From assembly GCA_027032075.1 (NCBI GenBank), contig JALVOC010000111.1:40699-104698 (forward strand): a stretch of 64,000 bases of DNA, read 5' to 3'. Below the pieces are notes generated by a model. The model was not told where the DNA came from. It worked only from the letters and a program-made list of their open reading frames with translations, and did not search any database. This stretch comes from Chromatiales bacterium. GTDB lineage: Bacteria > Pseudomonadota > Gammaproteobacteria > UBA6429 > Thiohalophilaceae. Positions 1-8,775 of the stretch are shown here, piece by piece (the stretch's first letter is position 1; every line of letters begins with the position of its first letter). Made by a program: the position numbers and the translations under genes.

Positions 1-125
1 ATGAAGCGCAGGCGCAGCGTAAGGTACAAGCCGGTTCCCACCAGCAGGACAATCGAGGGAACACTCCAGACATGGGCGGCGATGGTGCCGGTGATTTCGG
101 TCAAGGTAGCGAACAGATCGGTCAT
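1..125 (-). CDS. Sodium:alanine symporter family protein (AGCS), N-terminal part
   Basis: Only the first 41 codons are inside the window; the gene runs off the left edge on the minus strand. The start is ATG at 125 with a GGAGAG ribosome site just upstream. The peptide begins MTDLFATLTEITGTIAAHVW and continues into a hydrophobic stretch ending VGTGLYLTLRLRF, the usual start of alanine/glycine:cation symporters, where the LLVGTG.YLT.R.RF motif marks the first membrane helix. Such proteins import small amino acids with Na+. The family call rests on this short stretch, so the substrate is an inference. A longer reading frame on the opposite strand (1-273) is antisense to it and not believed. Confidence 0.7.
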   Translation of the reverse strand, partial: MTDLFATLTEITGTIAAHVWSVPSIVLLVGTGLYLTLRLRF

Positions 126-257
126 ACTCTCTCCAGCCGAATGCTTTATCATTATTACGTTCGATGGTAACAGGGATCCCGCTGGATGCGAAAAACTCTC
201 CCGATATTTTTATCTGTGGTATAAATCCGGTAACTTCGAAGGGTCGATGAGAAACCT

Positions 258-995
258 GTGCAGAAATTCCTGACCTCCTTTTTACATTCCCTGTTTGAAA
301 GTCTGCGGGATCTCTTGCCCATCCTGGCTGTGATCGCCTTTTTTCAGATATTCATCCTGCAACAACCAGTTCCCAACCTCGGCCAACTGCTCTATGGCAC
401 TTTTCTGGTGGTGCTCGGCCTGACCCTGTTTGTTCAGGGGCTGGAAATGGGATTGTTCCCCCTGGGTGAGGCGATGGCGTTTGCCTTTGCGCGCAAGGGC
501 AGTTTGTTGTGGTTACTGGCGTTTTCCTTCGCGCTTGGTTTTGGCACCACGGTGGCCGAACCGGCCTTGATTGCGGTGGCGGAAGAGGCATCGAAAGTGG
601 CCGCCAGCGGCGGTGCCATTACCAACAGTGCAGAGGCGATGGAGCGGTATGCCGATGGTTTGCGTTATACCGTGGCGTTGTCGGTGGGGTTTGCCATCAT
701 GGTCGGTGTGTTGCGTATCGTCTATGGTTGGCCGATTCAATACCTGATCATCAGCGGTTATCTCGGGGTGGTCATCATGACGGTGTTTGCGCCCAAGGAG
801 ATCATCGGTATCGCCTATGATTCCGGCGGGGTGACCACCTCCACCATTACGGTGCCGCTGGTTACCGCATTGGGGGTGGGATTGGCATCCAGTATCAAGG
901 GACGCAATCCGATGACCGATGGTTTTGGTTTGATTGCTTTTGCTTCATTAACTCCTATGATTTTTGTTATGGGCTATGGAATGCTGATCGGATGA
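258..995 (+). CDS. DUF1538 family membrane protein, first copy
   Basis: A 245-residue polytopic membrane protein of the DUF1538 family (function unproven, thought to be a transporter). Visible hydrophobic segments lie at about residues 17-37, 45-66, 85-105, 140-160, 165-180 and 205-244. Two family signatures are present: [15 protein letters not shown] near residue 93 and [21 protein letters not shown] near residue 190. Both recur in the next gene, so the two are paralogues that probably form a heterodimer. The start is GTG with a weak ribosome site. The stop overlaps the next start (ATGA), so translation is coupled. It heads an operon with a PII-like and a CBS protein. Confidence 0.85.
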   Translation: MQKFLTSFLHSLFESLRDLLPILAVIAFFQIFILQQPVPNLGQLLYGTFLVVLGLTLFVQGLEMGLFPLGEAMAFAFARKGSLLWLLAFSFALGFGTTVAEPALIAVAEEASKVAASGGAITNSAEAMERYADGLRYTVALSVGFAIMVGVLRIVYGWPIQYLIISGYLGVVIMTVFAPKEIIGIAYDSGGVTTSTITVPLVTALGVGLASSIKGRNPMTDGFGLIAFASLTPMIFVMGYGMLIG

Positions 996-1786
996 ACGAG
1001 TCATTTAATCTTTTGCACACACTCTCTGGCACGATTTTCGATGTGTTGCCGATCGCAGTGATCATCTTTGGCTTTCAGTTTCTGGTGATCCGCCGGCCGA
1101 TTCCGAATATACGCAAGGTGCTGCTGGGTTTTGTGTATGTGCTTCTGGGACTGGCGTTTTTTCTCGACGGCCTGGAAATCGCACTGTTTCCCATGGGAAA
1201 GCTGATGGCACAGCAACTGACCGCACCGGCGTTTATCTACGGCAAGGTCGGTGAAGCGATTGTTGCCATTCGCTGGCAGGACTATTTGTATGTCTACCTG
1301 TTTGCCGCCACCATCGGCTTTTCCACCACCGTAGCCGAACCTTCATTGCTGGCGGTGGCCATCAAGGCACAGGAAGTTTCCGGTGGTGCCATCAGTATCT
1401 GGGGGTTGCGTATCGCCGTGGCGCTCGGCGTGGGCTTCGGTATTGCCCTGGGCACCTTTCGTATCGTCAGCGGTACGCCGCTGCACTATTACATCATCGT
1501 GGGCTATATCGTTGTGATCATCCAGACATTTTTTGCACCCAGGAGCATCATTGCGCTGGCCTATGATTCCGGTGGGGTGACGACCTCCACCGTTACCGTT
1601 CCTCTGGTGGCTGCGCTGGGTCTGGGATTGGCCTCCACCGTACCCGGACGCAGCACCTTGCTGGATGGCTTTGGTTTGATCGCCTTTGCCAGTTTGTTTC
1701 CGATGATTACAGTGATGGGATATGCACAGATTTCACAATGGCAGGCCAGGCGTGACAGGCAAAAACAGATTCGCACAGGAGGATAA
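992..1786 (+). CDS. DUF1538 family membrane protein, second copy
   Basis: A 264-residue paralogue of the preceding protein with the same signatures: [15 protein letters not shown] near residue 110 and [21 protein letters not shown] near residue 190. The sequence is mostly membrane helices with a basic cytosolic tail ([13 protein letters not shown]). The start ATG overlaps the upstream stop by four bases, and the PII-like gene begins 2 bases after this stop with its ribosome site inside this gene's last codons. The tight coupling suggests that both DUF1538 chains and the two small soluble proteins act as one unit. The substrate is unknown. Confidence 0.85.
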   Translation: MNESFNLLHTLSGTIFDVLPIAVIIFGFQFLVIRRPIPNIRKVLLGFVYVLLGLAFFLDGLEIALFPMGKLMAQQLTAPAFIYGKVGEAIVAIRWQDYLYVYLFAATIGFSTTVAEPSLLAVAIKAQEVSGGAISIWGLRIAVALGVGFGIALGTFRIVSGTPLHYYIIVGYIVVIIQTFFAPRSIIALAYDSGGVTTSTVTVPLVAALGLGLASTVPGRSTLLDGFGLIAFASLFPMITVMGYAQISQWQARRDRQKQIRTGG

Positions 1787-1788
1787 CC

Positions 1789-2139
1789 ATGCATTTCAAG
1801 CTGCTGATTGTATTCGTGAATGACGATAAAACTGATGCGGTCATGGATGCTTCCCGTGAGGCGGGGGCGACTGGTATCACGGTAATCAACCATGCCCGCG
1901 GTGAAGGACTTACCAAGAGCAAGACCTTTCTTGGTCTCACGCTGGAGACGCAGCGTGATGTGCTGTTGTTACTGGTGGAAGAGCATTTGAGCCGCAAAAT
2001 TCTCGAAACCATCTGCAAGGCCGGGGAATTCGATGAGAAACCCGGAACCGGAATTGCATTTCAAATCGATGTGGAAGATGCGATCGGCGTAGCCCATCAG
2101 GTTGAAACCCTGACTGAATATGTGGAGGAAGAAATATGA
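1789..2139 (+). CDS. PII-like (GlnB-fold) small regulatory protein
   Basis: A 116-residue protein that looks like a divergent member of the PII superfamily. It opens with the beta strand HFKLLIVFVNDDKTDAVMDA, followed by a Gly-rich stretch (GATGITVINHARGEGL) and a long C-terminal helix region. It lacks the classical T-loop with the uridylylated tyrosine of GlnB. PII proteins are trimers that bind adenine nucleotides and control a partner, often a transporter. The GGAGG ribosome site is ideal. Its place between DUF1538 membrane genes and a CBS gene suggests it gates that membrane protein. The fold call is from sequence pattern; the role is inference. Confidence 0.7.
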   Translation: MHFKLLIVFVNDDKTDAVMDASREAGATGITVINHARGEGLTKSKTFLGLTLETQRDVLLLLVEEHLSRKILETICKAGEFDEKPGTGIAFQIDVEDAIGVAHQVETLTEYVEEEI

Positions 2140-2543
2140 CAGAGCGTAGACTTGTACGTGTGCGTGAGGTGATGAAAACCGAGGTGGATATCATCGATGG
2201 TATGATGACGGTGAAGGAAGCCCTCACCACGATGAAGCATATCGAGACCAAAGCGCTGATCGTCAACAAACGGCACCACAATGATGAATATGGCATTGTT
2301 TTGATTTCGGATATTGCCAAGCAGGTTCTGGCTACCGATCGGGCTCCCGAGCGGGTGAATGTCTACGAGGTGATGTCCAAGCCGGTGATTACGATCGATC
2401 CGGAAATGGATATTCGTTACTGCGCGCGCCTGTTCGAACGTTTTGGTTTGTCGCGCGCCCCGGTAGTGGAAAACCGCAAGGTCATCGGGATTATCAGTTT
2501 CACCGACATGGTGTTGCGGGGCCTGTTTCCGCATGATGCTTGA
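2136..2543 (+). CDS. Tandem CBS-domain protein
   Basis: A 135-residue soluble protein consisting of two CBS domains, at about residues 8-65 and 75-132. Typical CBS sequence is seen in VREVMKTEVDIIDGMMTVKEA and in VYEVMSKPVITIDPEMDI followed by APVVENRKVIGIISFTDMV. CBS pairs (Bateman modules) bind AMP, ATP or related nucleotides and regulate channels and enzymes. The start ATG overlaps the upstream stop (ATGA) and has a GGAGGAAG ribosome site. As the last gene of the DUF1538 operon it gives the putative transporter a second nucleotide-sensing partner next to the PII-like protein. Confidence 0.85.
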   Translation: MTERRLVRVREVMKTEVDIIDGMMTVKEALTTMKHIETKALIVNKRHHNDEYGIVLISDIAKQVLATDRAPERVNVYEVMSKPVITIDPEMDIRYCARLFERFGLSRAPVVENRKVIGIISFTDMVLRGLFPHDA

Positions 2544-2621
2544 ATCCCGTTGTTCGAAATGTTCAACCATGCTGACCAACAGGGTGGCTATTGAAGTCGT
2601 GGCGGTAAACGGGGCAGGGTC

Positions 2622-3176
2622 ATGCGGCAGTTGATGATCGATAATGGCTGGCTGGTGGCCGCGCAACAGGTGCCCTCTCCCAATTACGATGATCGTCCTG
2701 CAAATACGGTAATATCCCTGCTGGTGATACACGCTATCAGCCTGCCACCGGGCGAATTCGGCGGGGAGGATATCAACCGCCTGTTTACCAACTGTCTCGA
2801 TCCCGGGGCACACCCCTATTTCAGTGAAATCTGCCACCTGCAGGTGTCCTCCCATTTGCTCATCCGTCGCAGCGGGGAAATCGTGCAGTATGTACCGTTC
2901 GACAAACGTGCCTGGCATGCGGGGGAATCGTGTTATCGGGGGCGCGAGAACTGCAATGATTTTTCCATCGGCATCGAGCTGGAAGGCACGGATGAGATCG
3001 CCTATGAGGACATTCAATACGATGTGCTGCAGACGGTGATTGCGGCGATTCGGAATGCTTATCCGCATATCGGGGAAAGCGACGTTGTCGGCCATTGTGA
3101 TATCGCGCCGGGACGCAAAACCGATCCCGGTCCGCTGTTCGAGTGGCAACGGATCGGAGTGACGAAACCGCTTTAG
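2622..3176 (+). CDS. ampD: 1,6-anhydro-N-acetylmuramyl-L-alanine amidase AmpD
   Basis: A 184-residue cytosolic zinc amidase of the N-acetylmuramoyl-L-alanine amidase 2 family. It cleaves the peptide from anhydro-muropeptides during cell-wall recycling and so lowers the signal that induces ampC in species that have it. The family signature ISLPPGEFGG is present, with the first zinc His just before it (VIHAISLPP). The other ligands fit the His in VVGHCDIAPGRK and the Asp in KTDPGPLFEW. The length is normal. ampE follows 78 bases downstream, the classical ampDE order. Confidence 0.93.
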   Translation: MRQLMIDNGWLVAAQQVPSPNYDDRPANTVISLLVIHAISLPPGEFGGEDINRLFTNCLDPGAHPYFSEICHLQVSSHLLIRRSGEIVQYVPFDKRAWHAGESCYRGRENCNDFSIGIELEGTDEIAYEDIQYDVLQTVIAAIRNAYPHIGESDVVGHCDIAPGRKTDPGPLFEWQRIGVTKPL

Positions 3177-3254
3177 GCGCGCGGCCGTCATTTCGGTTCA
3201 ATTTCACGAATGTGCCCTTGATATTAAACCCGGTAAATCGGAAACTAGTCCGTT

Positions 3255-4118
3255 ATGAACCTTATCACCATTTTATGCGCTCTCGCGGTTGAATTTTTTT
3301 ACAAACCCGTGCAGGAATTGCGCCGTTATGACTGGTTTCATCGCTATGCGGACATGGTGTATGCGAGGCTGGAGGGCCAGTCCTGGCGGGATGGGCCGGT
3401 GGGGGTGTTGCTGGTGATTGGCAGTGTGGTCTTCGCTGTCTGGCTGGTGAATGCCATGCTGGCCGGTGTCGCAGGATTCTTCAGTTTTCTCTTCGGCATT
3501 GTCGTGCTTGTTTTTACCCTCGGGCCGAAGGATTTGACCGGGGAAGTGGAGGATTACCAGGCGGCCGTCTCACGCGATGACAAAGAGGCGGCCTTTCTGT
3601 ACGCCTCCCGTATTCTCGGTTACGAACCCGATGTGTCACCTGCAGAGTTGGGGGAACACGTGCAGCAAGGGATATTGCTGGAAGCCAACAGCCGCGTCTT
3701 TGGCGTGCTGCTGTGGTTCATGCTGCTGGGTCCCGTCGGGGCGGCGTTGTTCCGCCTCAGCTGTGAACTCAAACAGCACCAGAGCCAGATCGAAAGCGGT
3801 TATGCGGTGGCAAGCCGGAATCTGTTCCGTATTCTTGTCTGGTTGCCGGTACGTTTGTTGGTGATTGGTTTTGCCCTGGCGGGCAGTTTCGTGGATACCT
3901 TCAGCCGATGGGATTCCTTTGCGGATTTCTGGCAGGCTGACAGCGAAACCCTGTTGGTGGAAAGCGGTCTTGGTGCGGTGGCGCATGAGCCTGTCGGGCA
4001 TGAAGAGGCGGGAGCCGATGAGGAAGCGATCAACCAGATGATGGCGCTGGTCAAACGCACCCTGCTGGTGTGGCTGGCGATCCTGGCGCTGTTGACCCTG
4101 ACCGGCTGGGTATTCTGA
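3255..4118 (+). CDS. ampE: AmpE-like inner-membrane protein
   Basis: A 287-residue membrane protein with hydrophobic segments near residues 50-90, 145-165, 190-212 and 264-286. It resembles AmpE, a putative membrane sensor paired with AmpD in peptidoglycan recycling and beta-lactamase signalling. The central part (LTGEVEDYQAAVSRDDKEAA) and the pattern RNLFRILVWLPVRLLVIGFALAGSF match the AmpE/CobD-like fold, which also relates it distantly to CbiB further right. The start ATG at 3255 gives the expected hydrophobic N-terminus. Position directly after ampD supports the name. Confidence 0.8.
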   Translation: MNLITILCALAVEFFYKPVQELRRYDWFHRYADMVYARLEGQSWRDGPVGVLLVIGSVVFAVWLVNAMLAGVAGFFSFLFGIVVLVFTLGPKDLTGEVEDYQAAVSRDDKEAAFLYASRILGYEPDVSPAELGEHVQQGILLEANSRVFGVLLWFMLLGPVGAALFRLSCELKQHQSQIESGYAVASRNLFRILVWLPVRLLVIGFALAGSFVDTFSRWDSFADFWQADSETLLVESGLGAVAHEPVGHEEAGADEEAINQMMALVKRTLLVWLAILALLTLTGWVF

Positions 4119-4215
4119 GTCCCTGCGTGCGTTGCCTCATCTGTTTTTATGCGAGACTTGGCTTGCCGCCCCTTCCGAGGCAACGGTTCTGTTCCGTTTC
4201 TGTTCCCTGTTTGTC

Positions 4216-4725
4216 ATGAAAGAGCTGATCCTCGGAGGCGCCCGCTCGGGCAAAAGCGCATTGGCCGAACAACGTGCTGCCGCCATGGGTGGCACGGTGA
4301 CGTATATCGCCACGGCGGTTGCAGGGGATGCCGAAATGGCGGCGCGGATAGAACATCACCGCAAGTGTCGTCCCGCTCACTGGCACGTGATCGAAGAACC
4401 GCTGCGGCTTGCCGGAGTGTTACAACAGCATGCGGTCCAGGGTGGGTGTCTGCTGGTGGACTGTCTTACCCTCTGGTTGAGCAATCTGCTGGCGGAAGGG
4501 GAGCCGCTGCTGCAACAGGAACAGGAAGCCCTGCTCACATGCCTGCCGGAACTTCCCGGCGATATCCTGCTGGTCAGTAATGAGGTTGGCATGGGAGTGG
4601 TGCCGCTGGGGGAATTGAGCCGTCAATTTGTCGATGAAGCGGGCCGCTTGCATCAACGCCTGGCGGCGGTCTGTGATCGGGTCACGCTGGTGGTGGCCGG
4701 GCTGGAACAACGATTGAAGGGGTAA
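4216..4725 (+). CDS. cobU: Bifunctional adenosylcobinamide kinase / guanylyltransferase CobU
   Basis: A 169-residue enzyme that phosphorylates adenosylcobinamide and then transfers GMP, giving adenosylcobinamide-GDP for CobS. The P-loop GGARSGKSA is at residues 6-14, followed by the CobU motif YIATAVAGDAEMAARIEHHRK, whose His is in the position of the guanylylated histidine. VDCLTLWLSNLL and VSNEVGMGVVP are also family motifs. An in-frame start exists upstream at 4132, but the conserved N-terminus (MKELILGGARSGK) fixes the start at 4216. It opens the cobU-cobT-cobC-cobS run. No cobalamin riboswitch is visible upstream. Confidence 0.95.
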   Translation: MKELILGGARSGKSALAEQRAAAMGGTVTYIATAVAGDAEMAARIEHHRKCRPAHWHVIEEPLRLAGVLQQHAVQGGCLLVDCLTLWLSNLLAEGEPLLQQEQEALLTCLPELPGDILLVSNEVGMGVVPLGELSRQFVDEAGRLHQRLAAVCDRVTLVVAGLEQRLKG

Positions 4726-4735
4726 AAAAGCAACA

Positions 4736-5791
4736 ATGTCAGAAGATTGGTATACGCAGGCAGTCAAAACCATCGATAAAAACGTGCAGCAGCAAGCCGA
4801 GGCGCGCCAGGGTGAGCTGACCAAGCCTCCCGGCTCCCTGGGCAGGCTTGAAACTCTGGCAACACGGCTTGCCGGCATGCAGGGGAAGGTACAACCGCAG
4901 CTGGAAAAAATCCGTATCGTAGTCTTTGCCGCCGATCATGGCGTGGTGGCGGAGGGGGTTTCGGCTTTCCCCCAGGTCGTGACCACGGAGATGATTAAAA
5001 ACTTTGCCCGTGGGGGAGCTGCCATCAGTGTGCTGGCGGAACAGCTTGGCGCCGAGCTTGAAGTGGTGGATGTGGGTAGCGCGAATCCGCCGGGGGAGTT
5101 GCCGGGGGTGATCAGTGAGCGGATCGCCGCCGGAACGGCCAATTTCAGCAGGCAGCCGGCGATGACTGAAGAGCAGTGTCAGCGTGCGCTGGCGTCGGGC
5201 CGGGCGGCGGTGCAACGCGCCCTGGAGGCAGGAACACAATTGTTGATCGGTGGTGAGATGGGCATTGCCAACACCACTTCGGCTGCGGCGCTGGCGGCGG
5301 TCTGGCTCAATTGTCCGGCGGTGGAACTGGCAGGCCCCGGTACCGGTCTGGATGCGGCAGGCGTCACTCACAAGGCGAAAGTGATCGAGGCGGCGATCAA
5401 AAAACATCGCGGCCGGGTAGCCGGCTCCTTCGAGGTGCTGTGCAATTTCGGTGGTTTCGAGATCGCGGCGTTATGCGGTGCCTATCTCGCTGCCGCGCAG
5501 GCGGGATTACCCGTGTTGGTGGATGGTTTCATCAGCAGTGTCGCCGTGCTGGCGGCCTGCCGTTTCAATCCGGATGTTCGCAACTGGTGCTTCTTTGCAC
5601 ACAATTCAGCCGAACCCGGCCATGCCCGGGTTTTGCAGGCATTGCGTGCCGAGCCCCTCGTGGATCTGGGAATGCGGCTTGGTGAGGGAAGCGGTGCCGC
5701 CGTGGCTGCCGGTATCCTGCGCAACGCCTGTGCCTTGCATGCCCGCATGGCGACCTTCAGTGAAGCCGGGGTCTCCACGGGTGAGGCATGA
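4736..5791 (+). CDS. cobT: Nicotinate-nucleotide-dimethylbenzimidazole phosphoribosyltransferase CobT
   Basis: A 351-residue cytosolic enzyme that makes alpha-ribazole phosphate from dimethylbenzimidazole and nicotinate mononucleotide. Family motifs are LTKPPGSLGRLE near residue 25, FAADHGVVAEGVSAFPQ, GEMGIANTTSAAAL, and MRLGEGSGAA near residue 313, which holds the catalytic glutamate. Length is standard. The start at 4736 lies 10 bases after the cobU stop. The stop at 5789-5791 nearly touches the GTG start of the next gene. Confidence 0.96.
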   Translation: MSEDWYTQAVKTIDKNVQQQAEARQGELTKPPGSLGRLETLATRLAGMQGKVQPQLEKIRIVVFAADHGVVAEGVSAFPQVVTTEMIKNFARGGAAISVLAEQLGAELEVVDVGSANPPGELPGVISERIAAGTANFSRQPAMTEEQCQRALASGRAAVQRALEAGTQLLIGGEMGIANTTSAAALAAVWLNCPAVELAGPGTGLDAAGVTHKAKVIEAAIKKHRGRVAGSFEVLCNFGGFEIAALCGAYLAAAQAGLPVLVDGFISSVAVLAACRFNPDVRNWCFFAHNSAEPGHARVLQALRAEPLVDLGMRLGEGSGAAVAAGILRNACALHARMATFSEAGVSTGEA

Positions 5792-5792
5792 G

Positions 5793-6392
5793 GTGGTTAC
5801 CACCATCGATCTGATACGCCACGGCGAACCGCTTGGCGGAAAAAAATACCGCGGTCAGATCGATGATCCCCTCAGCGACAAAGGCTGGGAGCAAATGCGC
5901 CAGGCAGTCGGGGATCACCATCCCTGGAATCTCATTATCACTTCACCTCTGGCAAGGTGTTATGACTTTGCCGCCGAGTTGGGGCAGCGTCACGGGATTG
6001 AAGTGAAGGCGGACCCGCGTCTGATGGAGATCGGCTTTGGTGAGTGGGAGGGCCGCACGGCCGCGGAGCTGATGGAAGAGGATGCGGATCGCCTTTTTCG
6101 CTTCTGGCGCGATCCCCTGAATCATCCACCGCCGGGGGGTGAGCCTCTGCATCGATTCGCGGCGCGCATCATTGCTGCCTGGAACGATCTTCTGCAAAGC
6201 TATGGCGGCAAGCACCTGTTGCTTGTCGGTCATGCCGGCATGATGCGCATGATCATTCGTCACGTGCTGGATATGCCTCTCGATCGTCTTTTCCGCATCC
6301 AGATCGCCAATGCCGCCATCACCCGCATCCAGGTTGATGGTGAAGGGGAAGAGGCGTTACCCCGTCTGCTGTTTCATGACGGGCGTTTGTAA
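5793..6392 (+). CDS. cobC: Alpha-ribazole-5'-phosphate phosphatase (CobC-like histidine phosphatase)
   Basis: A 199-residue phosphoglycerate-mutase-type histidine phosphatase. The catalytic RHG motif is in IDLIRHGEPLGG near residue 6, with a second His in LLLVGHAGMMR. In the pathway it removes phosphate from alpha-ribazole phosphate or cobalamin phosphate. The frame is open further upstream, but that part overlaps cobT. The best start is GTG at 5793, one base after the cobT stop, with a GGTGAGG ribosome site inside the end of cobT. General phosphatases of this family share the motif; the operon context decides the role. Confidence 0.85.
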   Translation: MVTTIDLIRHGEPLGGKKYRGQIDDPLSDKGWEQMRQAVGDHHPWNLIITSPLARCYDFAAELGQRHGIEVKADPRLMEIGFGEWEGRTAAELMEEDADRLFRFWRDPLNHPPPGGEPLHRFAARIIAAWNDLLQSYGGKHLLLVGHAGMMRMIIRHVLDMPLDRLFRIQIANAAITRIQVDGEGEEALPRLLFHDGRL

Positions 6393-6415
6393 TGGGGTTT
6401 TGATTCTGCAGAATC

Positions 6416-7180
6416 ATGAAGATGCTCGCTCCTTTTCTGATCGCGCTGCAATTTCTCACACGATTGCCGTTGCCGTGGCAGGTGCATCCCCAGGCGGAGG
6501 ATGCTGAAAAACAACTGGGGTATTCGGTTCTCTATTATCCCCTTGTTGGCCTGCTGATCGGTGGCTTGCTGATCGTGGTGGAAACCGTTCTTGCCGCCTT
6601 CGCAGACGGCACGGAACATCAGCTTGTGCAGGCGGCGGTCGTGCTGGCGGTCTGGGTGGGCATTACCGGCGCGCTGCATCTCGATGGCCTGGCAGACAGT
6701 GCCGATGCCTGGTTGGGTGGATTGGGCGACAGACAGCGCACGCTTGAGATCATGAAAGATCCCTACTGTGGCCCGGCCGGCGTGACCGCCGTGGTTGTGC
6801 TGCTGTTACTCAAGTTCGCGGCACTCACCGTATTACTGGCGCAAAGCTGGCAGATGATGCTGGTTGCACCTGTGATGGGCAGGGTTGCGGTGGTCGTTCT
6901 GTTTTTAACCACTCCCTATGTCCGCAAGGGTGGCATCGGTGCATCACAGGCGAGTCATTTGCCGCGGCAGGCTGCCTGGTGGGTGACGTTGCTTTCCCTC
7001 ATGCTGGCGCTCTGGTGGAGTGGGGGGCATGCGGTCACTGTTTTGGTGTTTACCGCCGGCGTCTGGTTCTGGCAACGCCGGCAGATGGTCACGCGGATCG
7101 GCGGAACTACGGGGGATACCGCCGGCGCGTTACTGGAGCTGATCGAAACAGCCGCCCTGACTGGATTGGCGATTTATTGA
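6416..7180 (+). CDS. cobS: Adenosylcobinamide-GDP ribazoletransferase CobS
   Basis: A 254-residue inner-membrane enzyme that joins adenosylcobinamide-GDP with alpha-ribazole (or its phosphate) to finish cobalamin. It starts with the typical FLIALQFLTRLPLPWQ, carries the active-site-like motif HLDGLADSADAWLGG near residue 84 and KDPYCGPAGV, and has several membrane helices. A short 23-base gap separates it from cobC. Its end faces the end of cobQ, about 100 bases away, so the two are convergent. Confidence 0.95.
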   Translation: MKMLAPFLIALQFLTRLPLPWQVHPQAEDAEKQLGYSVLYYPLVGLLIGGLLIVVETVLAAFADGTEHQLVQAAVVLAVWVGITGALHLDGLADSADAWLGGLGDRQRTLEIMKDPYCGPAGVTAVVVLLLLKFAALTVLLAQSWQMMLVAPVMGRVAVVVLFLTTPYVRKGGIGASQASHLPRQAAWWVTLLSLMLALWWSGGHAVTVLVFTAGVWFWQRRQMVTRIGGTTGDTAGALLELIETAALTGLAIY

Positions 7181-7282
7181 AAATCAAGGCCACCCGCCTG
7201 TAAACATCCTGCTGCCACCCGTGCGGAAGAGAGGCAATATCCGGATTCCTGCTGAGTGAGGCTGTGTTCCCGTTCGCGCTGC

Positions 7283-8731
7283 TCAGGAGACAAGCCGGTG
7301 TAACAGTTCTGTGTCCAGATGCTGTTCAAGAGTGTCTGCCAGCCGGTCGATCTCCCCTTCACGAATGGCATGATAGTCGATGGCTTCCGCCTCACTGAGT
7401 CCCGCCCACTTCAGCAGCGCCGTACAGGCCGCTTGCGATTCGAACAGGCCGTGCAGATAGGTGCCCAGTATTTGTTCATCGGCGGAGAGCACGCCGTCGG
7501 TACCGTTGTTTGTTCTGACCGCAGGTCGCTGAAGAGCCGGGCCGTGACTGATCCCCATATGGATCTCGTAGCCCGTCACCGCTGCGTGGTCCCATGGCAG
7601 ATGGCCTTCGACGCGGGTCAGCTGTTTCTCTTCTGCCAGGGTGGTTTCGAATTCCAGTAAACCCAGGCCGCGGGAGCTGCCTTTTCTGCCTTCCGTTCCC
7701 TCGGGATCATGTAGCCAGGTGCCCAGCATCTGAAAGCCGCCACAAATGCCGATCAACCTGCCGCCATAACGCAGGTGGCGTTGGATCACTTTTTCCCATC
7801 CCTGCTGGCGCAGCCATTGGAGATCATGTTGCACACTTTTGCTGCCTGGCAGAATGATCAGATCGGCTGTGGGAATGTCTTGCCCGGCGGGAATGTAGCG
7901 AAAGTCGATTTGCGGGTGCAGCCGCAGGGGATCGAAATCGGTGTGATTACTGATGCGTGGCAGTGCAGGCACAATCACCCTGAGTTTTGCCTGTTCGAGT
8001 TGTTGCGATGTCGTCAGGGCGTCTTCGGCCTCGAGATGGAATCCTTGCAGGTAGGGCAGCACCCCGATAACGGGCTTGCCGGTATGTCGTTGCAGCCACT
8101 CCAGTCCCGGTTGCAACAGGGTGATGTCACCGCGAAAACGATTGATGATGAAACCTTTCACCCGCCGGCATTCGGATGCAGACAACAGTTCCAGGGTGCC
8201 GACCAGCTGGGCGAAGACGCCGCCACGATCGATATCGCCAACCAGAACGACCCCGCAGTCCACCTCTTCGGCAAAGCCCATGTTGGCGATATCCCGATCC
8301 CGCAGATTGATCTCTGCGGGACTGCCGGCGCCTTCGACCAGGATGGTGTCGTATTGCCCGGTCAGGCGTTGATAGGATGCCAGCACAGCCTGCATGGCCG
8401 TGGTTTTGTAATCATGATATTGCCGCGCATTCATTTCGCTCAGTGGTTTGCCGTGGATGATGATTTGCGCCCCGGTATCGGTGTTGGGTTTGAGGAGTAC
8501 GGGATTCATGTCAGTGTGGGGTTCGAGGCCGGCGGCCTGGGCCTGTACCGCCTGGGCGCGGCCGATTTCGCCGCCATCGATGGTGACCGCACTGTTCAGC
8601 GCCATGTTTTGTGGTTTGAACGGCGCCACCTTGACGCCCCTTCGCTGCAGCAGACGGCACAGGCCGGTCACTACCGTGCTTTTTCCGGCGTCGGAAGTGG
8701 TGCCCTGGATCATCAGTGTGTGTGTTGTCAT
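7283..8731 (-). CDS. cobQ: Cobyric acid synthase CobQ/CbiP
   Basis: A 482-residue amidotransferase that amidates carboxyl groups b, d, e and g of adenosylcobyrinic acid a,c-diamide. The N-terminal ATP-binding domain opens with [16 protein letters not shown] (P-loop-like). The C-terminal class I glutamine amidotransferase domain has the nucleophile Cys in [12 protein letters not shown] near residue 327 and a late His in YLHGLFES. It is on the minus strand, divergent from cbiB with only 44 bases between start codons, and convergent with cobS. Its substrate implies that corrin-ring intermediates are made elsewhere or taken up. Confidence 0.95.
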   Translation of the reverse strand: MTTHTLMIQGTTSDAGKSTVVTGLCRLLQRRGVKVAPFKPQNMALNSAVTIDGGEIGRAQAVQAQAAGLEPHTDMNPVLLKPNTDTGAQIIIHGKPLSEMNARQYHDYKTTAMQAVLASYQRLTGQYDTILVEGAGSPAEINLRDRDIANMGFAEEVDCGVVLVGDIDRGGVFAQLVGTLELLSASECRRVKGFIINRFRGDITLLQPGLEWLQRHTGKPVIGVLPYLQGFHLEAEDALTTSQQLEQAKLRVIVPALPRISNHTDFDPLRLHPQIDFRYIPAGQDIPTADLIILPGSKSVQHDLQWLRQQGWEKVIQRHLRYGGRLIGICGGFQMLGTWLHDPEGTEGRKGSSRGLGLLEFETTLAEEKQLTRVEGHLPWDHAAVTGYEIHMGISHGPALQRPAVRTNNGTDGVLSADEQILGTYLHGLFESQAACTALLKWAGLSEAEAIDYHAIREGEIDRLADTLEQHLDTELLHRLVS

Positions 8732-8775
8732 CTCAAATGGGGTCGTTGTTGCCGCAATGGGTTAAACTGGCCGCT

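Noticed and set aside
1..273. 90-codon forward reading frame at the left edge
   Set aside because: It is antisense to the symporter gene start and crosses its promoter; no recognisable product.
2097..3191. 364-codon minus-strand frame opposite the CBS and ampD genes
   Set aside because: Antisense to two well-supported genes; His- and Arg-rich composition typical of a shadow frame.
4119..4215. Possible cobalamin riboswitch before cobU
   Set aside because: None of the conserved aptamer blocks can be found in this 97-base gap.
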